The notes under the pieces: model-generated
What the model saw: the letters and a program-made list of their open reading frames with translations, nothing else
What the model was told of the DNA's origin: nothing
Database searches by the model: none
Part shown: piece after piece, positions 1-6,194 of the stretch
How positions within the stretch are numbered: position 1 is the first letter of the stretch
Layout of the letters: each line of letters opens with the position of its first letter
Origin: Candidatus Hydrogenedentota bacterium
GTDB lineage: Bacteria > Hydrogenedentota > Hydrogenedentia > Hydrogenedentales > SLHB01
Direction of reading: 5' to 3'
NCBI GenBank assembly: GCA_016934125.1
Contig: JAFGTL010000310.1
Location: 1 to 6,673 of the forward strand
Length of the DNA: 6,673 nucleotides
Position numbers and translations under genes: made by a program

Positions 1-29
1 CCTCCACCTACGGAGGCATGGAGGACACC
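1..29 (+). promoter_or_regulatory. glnA leader with two GGAGG boxes and a competing CCTCC
   Basis: The window opens within the glnA untranslated leader. GGAGG occurs at 12-16 and again at 20-24. The second box lies 5 nt before ATG at 30 and is the natural Shine-Dalgarno sequence. The first lies only 1 nt before ATG at 18, too close to serve it. CCTCC at 1-5 is complementary to both boxes, so a short hairpin (1-5 with 12-16, loop of 6) or an alternative pairing with the true ribosome-binding site could form. The promoter is upstream of the window. Confidence 0.5.
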
Positions 30-1454
<1,425 letters not shown>

Positions 1455-1476
1455 GCATGGCCACAAGGCCGACGTC

Positions 1477-1510
1477 GACGGGGCGCCCACGGGCGCCTCG
1501 TCGCCTTTTT
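1477..1510 (+). terminator. Intrinsic terminator of glnA
   Basis: An 11-bp stem (GACGGGGCGCC at 1477-1487 with GGCGCCTCGTC at 1492-1502, one G-U wobble) closes on a 4-nt loop and is followed after GCC by TTTTT at 1506-1510. It begins 23 bp after the glnA stop codon. The opposite strand lacks a T-tract, so it acts in one direction only. Confidence 0.88.
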
Positions 1511-1809
1511 GTCCCCGGCCGCCCATGGCCGGAACGGCTTGCCGCCCATCGCCATAGGGCACTCCGCGGGCCTCCCCCGCCCGACGCGCGCCCCATTCCG
1601 TGAAACACGCGCGCCTCCCCGCCAGTCAAACTGACTGAAACGTGGATGCAGGGCGGGCCGGACGCGCCGGCAGACGACAGAGCAGCGAGCGCCTTCATCC
1701 CCACAAACTTGAATTCCCAGGCCCGCAAGGCGGCGGCGCCCCCGGCGGTTACACCACCACCTGCCGTCCGGATGACGCCCTCCCCTTCGCGACTACCTGC
1801 GGGTGGCTT

Positions 1810-1877
1810 TCTGAGAACACAGAGGATGAAAATCCACCACCACCAAGCCACGGATCTCCCTTCTTTGCGTTCTCTGC
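1810..1877. repeat. Imperfect 26-bp inverted repeat
   Basis: The arm at 1810-1835 (begins TCTGAGAACACAGAGG) and the reverse complement of the arm at 1852-1877 agree at about 18 of 26 positions, with a 16-bp CCA-rich centre between them. The composition (AGAACACAGAG, GCGTTCTCTGCG, CACGGAT) is less GC-rich than the flanks and resembles AGAACACAGAG/CACGGAT-type words that I have seen in intergenic DNA of environmental bacterial genomes. It is likely a degenerate dispersed or palindromic element rather than a gene. No coding capacity is claimed. Confidence 0.4.
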
Positions 1878-1910
1878 GGCCGTTCCGGCTCGCCACAGGC
1901 CGGGACGGCC
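1878..1910. repeat. Strong 12-bp stem-loop, not a terminator
   Basis: GGCCGTTCCGGC at 1878-1889 pairs with GCCGGGACGGCC at 1899-1910 over 12 bp with a single wobble and a 9-nt loop. Neither strand has a T-tract after the stem, which argues against an intrinsic terminator. It directly abuts the imperfect inverted repeat at 1810-1877, so the two together make about 100 bp of structured DNA. It could be a REP-like palindrome, but one copy in the window cannot show that. Confidence 0.45.
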
Positions 1911-2020
1911 GCATGCATTTGGCCCCGTGCCGGCCCGCCACCCGTCGCGCCAGGCCCCGGCTCGCACAAAAGGAAAGACGACGGCCCATCTCGGGGCTCG
2001 TCGCCTTGCCGAAGTCCTAT

Positions 2021-2041
2021 TTCAAACCCCAAGGGTTTGAA
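2021..2041 (-). terminator. Perfect hairpin just after the 27-aa microprotein gene
   Basis: TTCAAACCC and GGGTTTGAA form a perfect 9-bp stem with a 3-nt loop, starting 9 nt after the TAG of the 27-codon gene on the minus strand. The following bases on that strand (ATAGG) are not a proper U-tract, so this may be a weak terminator or an mRNA-stabilising 3' hairpin instead of a classical terminator. Confidence 0.42.
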
Positions 2042-2050
2042 GCGGAGATA

Positions 2051-2134
2051 CTAGAGATACTCCGAAAAGTCGATGCAGACCACCCACAGAAGGTACAACA
2101 CCCAGATTGCCACGCCAAGCAGATACCCCAGCAT
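2051..2134 (-). CDS. 27-aa single-span membrane microprotein, unknown function
   Basis: I do not recognise this gene. A 27-codon frame starts at ATG 2134 and ends at TAG 2051. The peptide begins MLGYLLGVAI, stays hydrophobic to about residue 21 with W11 and W17, and ends IDFSEYL; its only charged residues are D22 and E25. This is a good single transmembrane span with a short acidic, aromatic C-terminal tail. Support for real translation is AAAAGGAG at 2143-2150, 8 nt before the start. It sits in its own apparent unit: an extended -10 promoter about 57 bp upstream and a 9-bp perfect hairpin right after the stop. A second peptide gene of the same kind lies 215 bp upstream. Its size fits known small inner-membrane regulators of transporters or oxidases (for example KdpF- or CydX-sized proteins) or a type I toxin, but the absence of Lys and Arg is unusual for toxins and no family motif is visible. 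Confidence 0.6.
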   Translation of the reverse strand: MLGYLLGVAIWVLYLLWVVCIDFSEYL

Positions 2135-2190
2135 CTTTCTCTCTCCTTTTCTTGCACTTATCCACTGCCGTTACGTGAACCACGAGTCCG

Positions 2191-2220
2191 AGTATACCAC
2201 ATCGGTTTTCGAGGCGACAA
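2191..2220 (-). promoter_or_regulatory. Sigma70-type promoter of the 27-aa microprotein gene
   Basis: On the minus strand TATACT (2191-2196) is preceded by TGG, giving an extended -10 TGGTATACT. TTGTCG at 2215-2220 is a 4-of-6 match to the -35 consensus with an 18-bp spacer. Predicted transcription starts near 2184, leaving a leader of about 50 nt. The block at 2191-2204 matches the promoter of the other microprotein gene at 13 of 14 positions. Confidence 0.6.
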
Positions 2221-2267
2221 GGGCCGAAATCGCCAATTTGCCTTGCGCCCCGCCATCTGCTCCCCAT

Positions 2268-2301
2268 CAAAGAAGAAGGCGGACAACCGCTGTCGTCCGC
2301 C
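2268..2301 (-). terminator. Intrinsic terminator of the 28-aa microprotein gene
   Basis: On the minus strand GGCGGACGA (2293-2301) pairs with TTGTCCGCC (2278-2286) over 9 bp with one G-U pair and a 6-nt loop, followed by the T-rich TTCTTCTTTG (2268-2277). It lies 47 bp after the 28-codon gene's stop and before the next minus-strand promoter, so it isolates the two small genes from each other. Confidence 0.7.
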
Positions 2302-2348
2302 CGCGGAATACGTGTTGTGACGCTGTTCGGAATTCGGCCGCCCGTCTC

Positions 2349-2435
2349 TCAGTTCGGATAGAGGGACGGATACCCGACGAACAGCCACCAGATCCAGACC
2401 GCATAGAGCACAGGACTCAGGATCAACCACAACAT
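2349..2435 (-). CDS. 28-aa Trp-rich membrane microprotein, unknown function
   Basis: I do not recognise this gene. The frame runs from ATG 2435 to TGA 2349. The peptide begins MLWLILSPVL, contains VWIWWLFV at 13-20 and ends GYPSLYPN. It has four tryptophans (W3, W14, W16, W17), three tyrosines and no charged residue at all, so it should be a single membrane span with a short aromatic tail. AAAGGAGG at 2445-2452, 9 nt before the start, is a near-perfect Shine-Dalgarno sequence. The promoter (2486-2514) and T-rich terminator (2268-2301) bracket it as a complete transcription unit; read-through from mnmG, which ends 140 bp upstream without a clear terminator, is also possible. Ungapped alignment with the neighbouring 27-aa peptide gives 6 identities (M1, L2, L6, W17, S24, Y26), suggestive but too short to prove paralogy. 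A Trp attenuation leader was considered and is unlikely because no trp gene follows. Confidence 0.64.
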   Translation of the reverse strand: MLWLILSPVLYAVWIWWLFVGYPSLYPN

Positions 2436-2485
2436 AGCCGTAATCCTCCTTTCGCTTGAGCCACTACCCTCTCGAATCTGCCGCC

Positions 2486-2514
2486 AGTATACCATATCGA
2501 TGCCGCGGAATAAA
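2486..2514 (-). promoter_or_regulatory. Extended -10 promoter of the 28-aa microprotein gene
   Basis: TGGTATACT on the minus strand places an extended -10 at 2486-2491. The -35 position (TTTATT at 2509-2514, 17-bp spacer) is weak, as is common for extended -10 promoters. The predicted start is near 2479, about 44 nt before the ATG. It lies in the gap after mnmG, showing that the small gene need not depend on mnmG transcription. Confidence 0.52.
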
Positions 2515-2575
2515 CCCCCTCCCGCGCTTCATCGGCCGTTTGGGCGCATACAGTTTGCGGCCCCGAAAGCCCTGC

Positions 2576-4450
2576 TCACCCGTCGCCCCGGGCGGCCCGT
2601 TGCCGCTTCGCCACGTAGATGTGGAGCGCGGCAATATCGGAGGGGCGGACGCCCGGCACCCGGGCGGCCTGCCCGAAACTGATCGGCCGGATCTCGTCCA
2701 GGCGCTGTTTGCTCTCATAGGGAATGCCCGGCGCCGCGAAGTAGTCGATGTCCTCCGGAAGGTGTTGCGATTCCGCGTTCTGGAACCGGGCGATGTCGCG
2801 TTCCTGCCGCTGGATGTAGCCCCGGTACTTGATGTCGATCTCGACTTGCTCGGCCGTTTCGGCATCCAGCGGAACGGGCGGCGGCGTCACGTGCCACACG
2901 TCCGCAATCGTCGCGCCCGGCCTGCGCAGCACCTGGGCCGCCGGTTGCGGTTCGGCCAGCGGCCCGATGCCCCGGGCCTCGAGATACCCGTTCAAATCTG
3001 CCGAGGGCGCCAGCATCTCGCTGTTCAGCCGCTCCACTTCGCGCAGAATCCGCTCCTGCTTGGCCCGCACGCGCGCCAAGGCCGCGTCGCCGGCGATGCC
3101 GTACTTGGTGAGCCGCAGATCGGCGTTATCGTGGCGCAGCAACAGGCGGTACTCCGCCCGCGAGGTGAACAGCCGATACGGCTCCACCACCCCCCGCGTC
3201 ACGAGGTCGTCTACGAGCACCCCGATGTAGGCCTCACTCCTGGGGATGTACAGCGGCTCCGCGCCCTCCAGACGCCGGATCGCGTTCAGCGCCGCAAACA
3301 GGCCTTGGCCGGCGGCTTCCTCATAGCCCGAGGTCCCGTTGATCTGCCCGGCGTGATAGAGCCCCTGAACCCGCTTCGTCTCGAGCGTCGGTTTCAGTTC
3401 CGAGGGCTGCACGAAGTCGTACTCGACGGCATATCCCGGGCGGATGATCTCCGCCTCCTCGAGCCCGGGCAGCGTGTGCAACATGGCCAACTGCACATCT
3501 TCCGGCAAACTCGTGGACAGGCCGTTCACGTATACCTCGAACGTGTCGAGGCCCTCCGGCTCGAGAAACACCCGATGCGAGTCCTTTTCGGGGAACCGCA
3601 TCACCTTGTCTTCGATGCTCGGGCAGTAGCGGATGCCCACCCCGTCGATTTTCCCCGAGAACAGGGGCGATCGATCCAGGTTGGCCCGGATAATGTCGTG
3701 GGTGCGCCGGTTCGAGTTCGTCAGCCAGCACAGGATCCGATTCGGACTGAACCCCTCCACAGGGGTGGCGAACGAGAACGGCCGCGGCTCCGCGTCGCCG
3801 GGCTGCTCGATCAAGGCGCTGAAATCGATGCTTCGGTGGTGAATGCGCGGACAGGTGCCCGTCTTCAGCCGGCCCACGGTGAACCCCAGCGCTCGGTAGC
3901 ACTCCGTCAGCCTGTTCGCGGGCATGTCGCCCGCCCGCCCGCCGCCTACATCCACCATGCCGAAATGCAGCCGGCCCCCGAGAAACGTCCCCGTACACAC
4001 GATCACCGCCTCGGCCGTGATCTCGGCCCCTAGTGCCGTCCGCACCCCCGCGATCGCCCCGTCCCGCACGATCAACTCGTCCACGAGCGCCTGTCGCAGC
4101 GTCAGGTTGTCCTGCGCCTCGCACACCCGCTTCATGTCGTACTGGTAGGCCGTCCGATCGGCCTGCGCGCGCGGCGAATGCACCGCCGGGCCCTTCGAGC
4201 GGTTGAGCATCTTGAACTGAATGCCGGTGCGGTCGATGCAGCGCGCCATTTCGCCGCCGAGTGCGTCGATCTCGCGCACCACCTGGCCCTTCGCGATGCC
4301 CCCGATGGCCGGATTGCAGCTCATCTTGGCGATGTTGTCGAGTTGGATCGTGCACAGCATCGTGCGGTGGCCCGTGCGCGCGCACGCCAGTGCCGCCTCG
4401 ACACCCGCGTGGCCCGCGCCGACCACGACCACCTCGAAATCGCGCTTCAT
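2576..4450 (-). CDS. mnmG: tRNA U34 modification enzyme MnmG (GidA)
   Basis: FAD- and NADH-dependent enzyme which, with MnmE, installs the (carboxymethyl)aminomethyl group at C5 of wobble U34 in certain tRNAs, using methylene-tetrahydrofolate. From the chosen start the protein has 624 residues, normal for the family. Motifs: Rossmann GAGHAG at 11-16, SCNPAIGGIAKG at 44-55 with C45, KGPAVHSPRAQADR at 86-99, RYCPSIEDKVMRF with C276 (C45 and C276 match the two catalytically important cysteines of E. coli MnmG), NGTSGYEEAAGQGL from about 371, then YIGVLVDDLVTRGVVEPYR and FTSRAEYRLLLRHDNADLR. The C-terminal helical region that binds MnmE/tRNA is intact and includes ISFGQAARVPGV. In-frame ATGs at 4489 and 4465 exist; 4450 was chosen because MKRDFEVVVVGAG is the canonical N terminus and AGGG lies 7 nt upstream. 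It follows yjbQ by 61 bp. MnmE is not in the window. Product certain; start fairly likely. Confidence 0.96.
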   Translation of the reverse strand: MKRDFEVVVVGAGHAGVEAALACARTGHRTMLCTIQLDNIAKMSCNPAIGGIAKGQVVREIDALGGEMARCIDRTGIQFKMLNRSKGPAVHSPRAQADRTAYQYDMKRVCEAQDNLTLRQALVDELIVRDGAIAGVRTALGAEITAEAVIVCTGTFLGGRLHFGMVDVGGGRAGDMPANRLTECYRALGFTVGRLKTGTCPRIHHRSIDFSALIEQPGDAEPRPFSFATPVEGFSPNRILCWLTNSNRRTHDIIRANLDRSPLFSGKIDGVGIRYCPSIEDKVMRFPEKDSHRVFLEPEGLDTFEVYVNGLSTSLPEDVQLAMLHTLPGLEEAEIIRPGYAVEYDFVQPSELKPTLETKRVQGLYHAGQINGTSGYEEAAGQGLFAALNAIRRLEGAEPLYIPRSEAYIGVLVDDLVTRGVVEPYRLFTSRAEYRLLLRHDNADLRLTKYGIAGDAALARVRAKQERILREVERLNSEMLAPSADLNGYLEARGIGPLAEPQPAAQVLRRPGATIADVWHVTPPPVPLDAETAEQVEIDIKYRGYIQRQERDIARFQNAESQHLPEDIDYFAAPGIPYESKQRLDEIRPISFGQAARVPGVRPSDIAALHIYVAKRQRAARGDG

Positions 4451-4511
4451 GCCCAGTCCCTGCATCCTATCCTGCAAGCCCGATTCCACCAGTCGGAACC
4501 GGGCCGCGGCC

Positions 4512-4925
4512 TCACTCGCCCATGACCTTGATCACCAGGCGCTTGCGACGCTGTCCGTCGAACTCCGCGTAGTACACCTGCTGCCACGGCCCCAGATCGA
4601 GTTCGCCCTTGGTGACGGGCACGATCACTTCGTGGTGGACGAGAAGGCTCTTGAGATGCGAGTCGCCGTTCGTCTCGCCGGTGCGGTGATGCCGGTAGTC
4701 CTGCTTGAACGGCGCCAGTCCTTCGAGCCACTCGTCGATGTCCTGAATCAGTCCCGATTCGGCGTCATTCACGTATACGCCGGCCGTGATATGCATGGCG
4801 CTTACCAGCACCATCCCGTCCTGGATTCCGCTGTTGCGCACCACTTCGGCAACCCGATCCGTGATGTTGATGTATTCGCGGTGCTTCCGCGTATTGAACT
4901 CGAGGTACTCCGTTGCGAACTTCAT
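4512..4925 (-). CDS. yjbQ: YjbQ/UPF0047 family protein (secondary thiamine-phosphate synthase type)
   Basis: A 137-residue single-domain cytoplasmic protein of the UPF0047/YjbQ family (TIGR00149). Members form compact trimers, and E. coli YjbQ has been linked to a weak thiamine-phosphate synthase activity; the physiological role in most bacteria is unsettled. Visible family features: MHITAGVYVND at 44-54 with H45, the acidic stretch ESGLIQDIDEWLEGLAP at 56-72, NGDSHLKSLL at 86-95 with H90, and the C-terminal VPVTKGELDLGPWQQV followed by FDGQRRKRL. Family length is about 130-140, so the protein is complete. ATG at 4925 is preferred to the longer frame from 4967: GGGAGAA lies 6 nt upstream and MKFATEYLEF is a typical start, whereas the extra 14 residues look like translated leader. 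It lies between the DUF6263-like gene and mnmG on the same strand; no thiamine gene is nearby, so the context does not support a dedicated thiamine role. Confidence 0.92.
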   Translation of the reverse strand: MKFATEYLEFNTRKHREYINITDRVAEVVRNSGIQDGMVLVSAMHITAGVYVNDAESGLIQDIDEWLEGLAPFKQDYRHHRTGETNGDSHLKSLLVHHEVIVPVTKGELDLGPWQQVYYAEFDGQRRKRLVIKVMGE

Positions 4926-4973
4926 GGCGGTTCTCCCAGGGCAGGCGGCCGCTCTCACCAAGGCCACACCGGG

Positions 4974-5007
4974 CCCGGGCGCTCCGGAAGGCTGCCCTCC
5001 GCCCGGG
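4974..5007 (-). other. GC hairpin between the DUF6263-like gene and yjbQ
   Basis: CCCGGGCG at 4974-4981 and CGCCCGGG at 5000-5007 form a perfect 8-bp GC stem around an 18-nt loop, starting about 15 bp after the upstream gene's stop codon and ending about 48 bp before the yjbQ start. There is no T-tract on either strand. It may attenuate transcription or protect the 3' end of the upstream message; a classical intrinsic terminator is not supported. Confidence 0.4.
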
Positions 5008-5022
5008 GCCGATGCTGGCGGC

Positions 5023-5970
5023 CTACTTCGTGTCGGTTGTGACGGTGAACGTGCTGACGATGGACATGGGCATATTCTGCCCCGCGGCCTGGCCCGGCAT
5101 GCCCTCTATGCGTACGGTTCCCTCCAGCTTCTGCTCGATTACGCTCTTCCGACTCAGCCCGTTCGCCTCCACGATTTCAACCGTGCCCGATTGGGTTCCG
5201 TCGAGCTTGTACGTCATCTTGAGCGGGCCCATCTCCATGGGTTTCGCCTCCGGATCGCTCGTGACGGCGCCCTTCACATCCAGAAACGTCACACCGTCGC
5301 GCCGTTCGCTCACGGTATACGTCGACGCGATCGTGGCCGGAAACGTCTGCTTCAGCGTCATCACCGCGTCCCACGAGTCCCCAACGTCCACCGGCCCCTC
5401 CGGATAGATCTTCATGGCCTGCTCAAGGCTCTGCCGGATGGCGTCTGCGCCGAACTGTTCTTTGAACTGCTGCAGGGCCATGTCCTTCTGCGGCCCCTCG
5501 GTGAGCCCCATGCTCTCCACGAGCCGGGCTGCGATCGCCTCACTTCCCTGCACGTCGCTCACCCGGCCGTCGGCGTGGAACTTCATCGTCAGGGCCTGGC
5601 CCACTAGCGCGGTGAATCCGCGTGCCATGGGGTGGCTCGCGGCCTCCGGCTCTTTCGAGTCGTATATGAATTCCCCCTGGGCCGCCTTCTGTCTGAATCG
5701 CACCGCGTCGTACACCATCTGCACCGATGCCGTGCCCTCGGCATCGACGTCCGTCACGCGCTGCGTCAGTTCAAACGCCATTTCCTGCGTCATGTCCATC
5801 GGATTACCCATGAACGTCTGGCGGATCTGCTGCACCGTCGTGATCGTCTGGGTGAGCACATCCCCCTTCTCGAGCCTGAGCCGCAGTTGCACGCCGTCCG
5901 CTCGGGCAGTCTGCCCCGCCGCCAGAACGAGGATCGCCAACGCCACACACGCCGCCATTCGCTTCGTCAT
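5023..5970 (-). CDS. Secreted DUF6263-like protein of unknown function
   Basis: A 315-residue exported protein. The N terminus is a clear Sec signal peptide: MTKR, then the hydrophobic core AACVALAILVLAAG, then a probable cleavage after TARA (residue 24). There is no lipobox and no other membrane span. The mature part opens with LRLRLEKGDVLTQTITT and QTFMGNPMDMTQEMAFELTQRV, is rich in beta-type alternating segments (VTDVDAEGTASVQMVYDAVRF, TVSERRDGVTFLDVKGAV) and includes the phrase PEGPVDVGDSWDA. This pattern resembles DUF6263-type periplasmic proteins seen in Planctomycetes and Bacteroidetes; the family has no known biochemical role, and the assignment is from memory of the pattern, not a search. 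ATG at 5970 was chosen over in-frame ATGs at 6060 and 6039 because it gives the signal peptide, has GGAGAT about 8 nt upstream, and the ATG at 6060 would lie upstream of the transcript start. It is the first gene of the minus-strand run ahead of yjbQ and mnmG. Confidence 0.8.
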   Translation of the reverse strand: MTKRMAACVALAILVLAAGQTARADGVQLRLRLEKGDVLTQTITTVQQIRQTFMGNPMDMTQEMAFELTQRVTDVDAEGTASVQMVYDAVRFRQKAAQGEFIYDSKEPEAASHPMARGFTALVGQALTMKFHADGRVSDVQGSEAIAARLVESMGLTEGPQKDMALQQFKEQFGADAIRQSLEQAMKIYPEGPVDVGDSWDAVMTLKQTFPATIASTYTVSERRDGVTFLDVKGAVTSDPEAKPMEMGPLKMTYKLDGTQSGTVEIVEANGLSRKSVIEQKLEGTVRIEGMPGQAAGQNMPMSIVSTFTVTTDTK

Positions 5971-6050
5971 CGTGTAATCTCCGGTTTCCGCCTTCGCCTC
6001 GGCGGGGCTCCCGCTGGTGGGGGCGCTCAGAATCTGCATCACCGCCCCGG

Positions 6051-6080
6051 AGTATAACACGCCCCAACGAACCCAGTCGA
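6051..6080 (-). promoter_or_regulatory. Promoter of the DUF6263-like gene
   Basis: On the minus strand TGTTATACT gives an extended -10 (TATACT at 6051-6056). TCGACT at 6075-6080 matches the -35 consensus at 4 of 6 with an 18-bp spacer. The expected start near 6044 leaves a leader of about 74 nt before ATG 5970. The -35 box directly abuts the tandem repeats at 6081-6130. Confidence 0.55.
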
Positions 6081-6130
6081 TTGCGCGCAGCCAAGGGTGC
6101 GCGCGGCCAAGGGTTGCGCGCAGGTAAGGG
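6081..6130. repeat. Three direct repeats of 16-17 bp between divergent promoters
   Basis: Copies are TTGCGCGCAGCCAAGGG (6081-6097), TGCGCGCGGCCAAGGG (6098-6113) and TTGCGCGCAGGTAAGGG (6114-6130). The common pattern is TGCGCGCRGSYAAGGG. They abut each other with no spacer, begin at the outer edge of the minus-strand -35 box and end 8 bp before the plus-strand -35 box. The position suggests iterated operator sites for a regulator of both divergent genes. Simple slippage-derived repeats are the alternative. Confidence 0.75.
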
Positions 6131-6138
6131 CGTCGCAG

Positions 6139-6167
6139 TTGCCTTCACTGGGCCGCCGGGGTAGAGT
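6139..6167 (+). promoter_or_regulatory. Probable promoter of the DUF4838-type gene
   Basis: TTGCCT (6139-6144) and TAGAGT (6162-6167) each match the sigma70 boxes at 4 of 6 positions with an optimal 17-bp spacer. The start would fall near 6174, about 20 nt before ATG 6195. This is weaker than the minus-strand promoters in the window. Confidence 0.4.
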
Positions 6168-6194
6168 GGGGGCACGCAACATGGGGGTGATGCC

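Larger units (their letters stand above)
1511..2020. other. Intergenic DNA without a supportable gene
   Basis: This stretch between the glnA terminator and the first microprotein unit holds open frames on both strands, but they lack codon-level character of a real protein, have no convincing ribosome-binding site and run on into glnA or other genes. No tRNA is apparent. A small perfect inverted repeat (CAGTCA at 1623-1628, TGACTG at 1632-1637) and the two larger stem-loops annotated separately are the only structures I see. It may simply be a convergent-transcription spacer. Confidence 0.55.

Noticed and set aside
1646..2320. Overlapping plus-strand frames in the spacer (starting 1642, 1646 and 2073)
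   Set aside because: No ribosome-binding site, composition unlike the neighbouring proteins, and they run antisense through both microprotein units and their promoters.
2268..2435. 28-aa peptide as a tryptophan attenuation leader
   Set aside because: The WW pair and downstream terminator recall a trp leader, but no biosynthetic gene follows; the next element is an independent promoter for another small membrane peptide.
2021..2514. Type I toxin-antitoxin pair
   Set aside because: Peptide size fits, but there are no basic residues and I find no convincing plus-strand promoter for an antisense RNA. Kept only as a remote possibility.
2456..4033. 525-codon open frame on the plus strand opposite mnmG
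   Set aside because: A GC-driven shadow of mnmG, rich in Arg, Pro and His with no recognisable domain.
4926..4967. Longer N terminus of YjbQ from ATG 4967
   Set aside because: ATG 4925 has a well-spaced GGGAGAA and gives the usual family length; the extra 14 residues show no family similarity.
5971..6060. Longer N terminus of the DUF6263-like protein from ATG 6060
   Set aside because: That ATG overlaps the -10 box region and would place 30 extra residues before a clear signal peptide.
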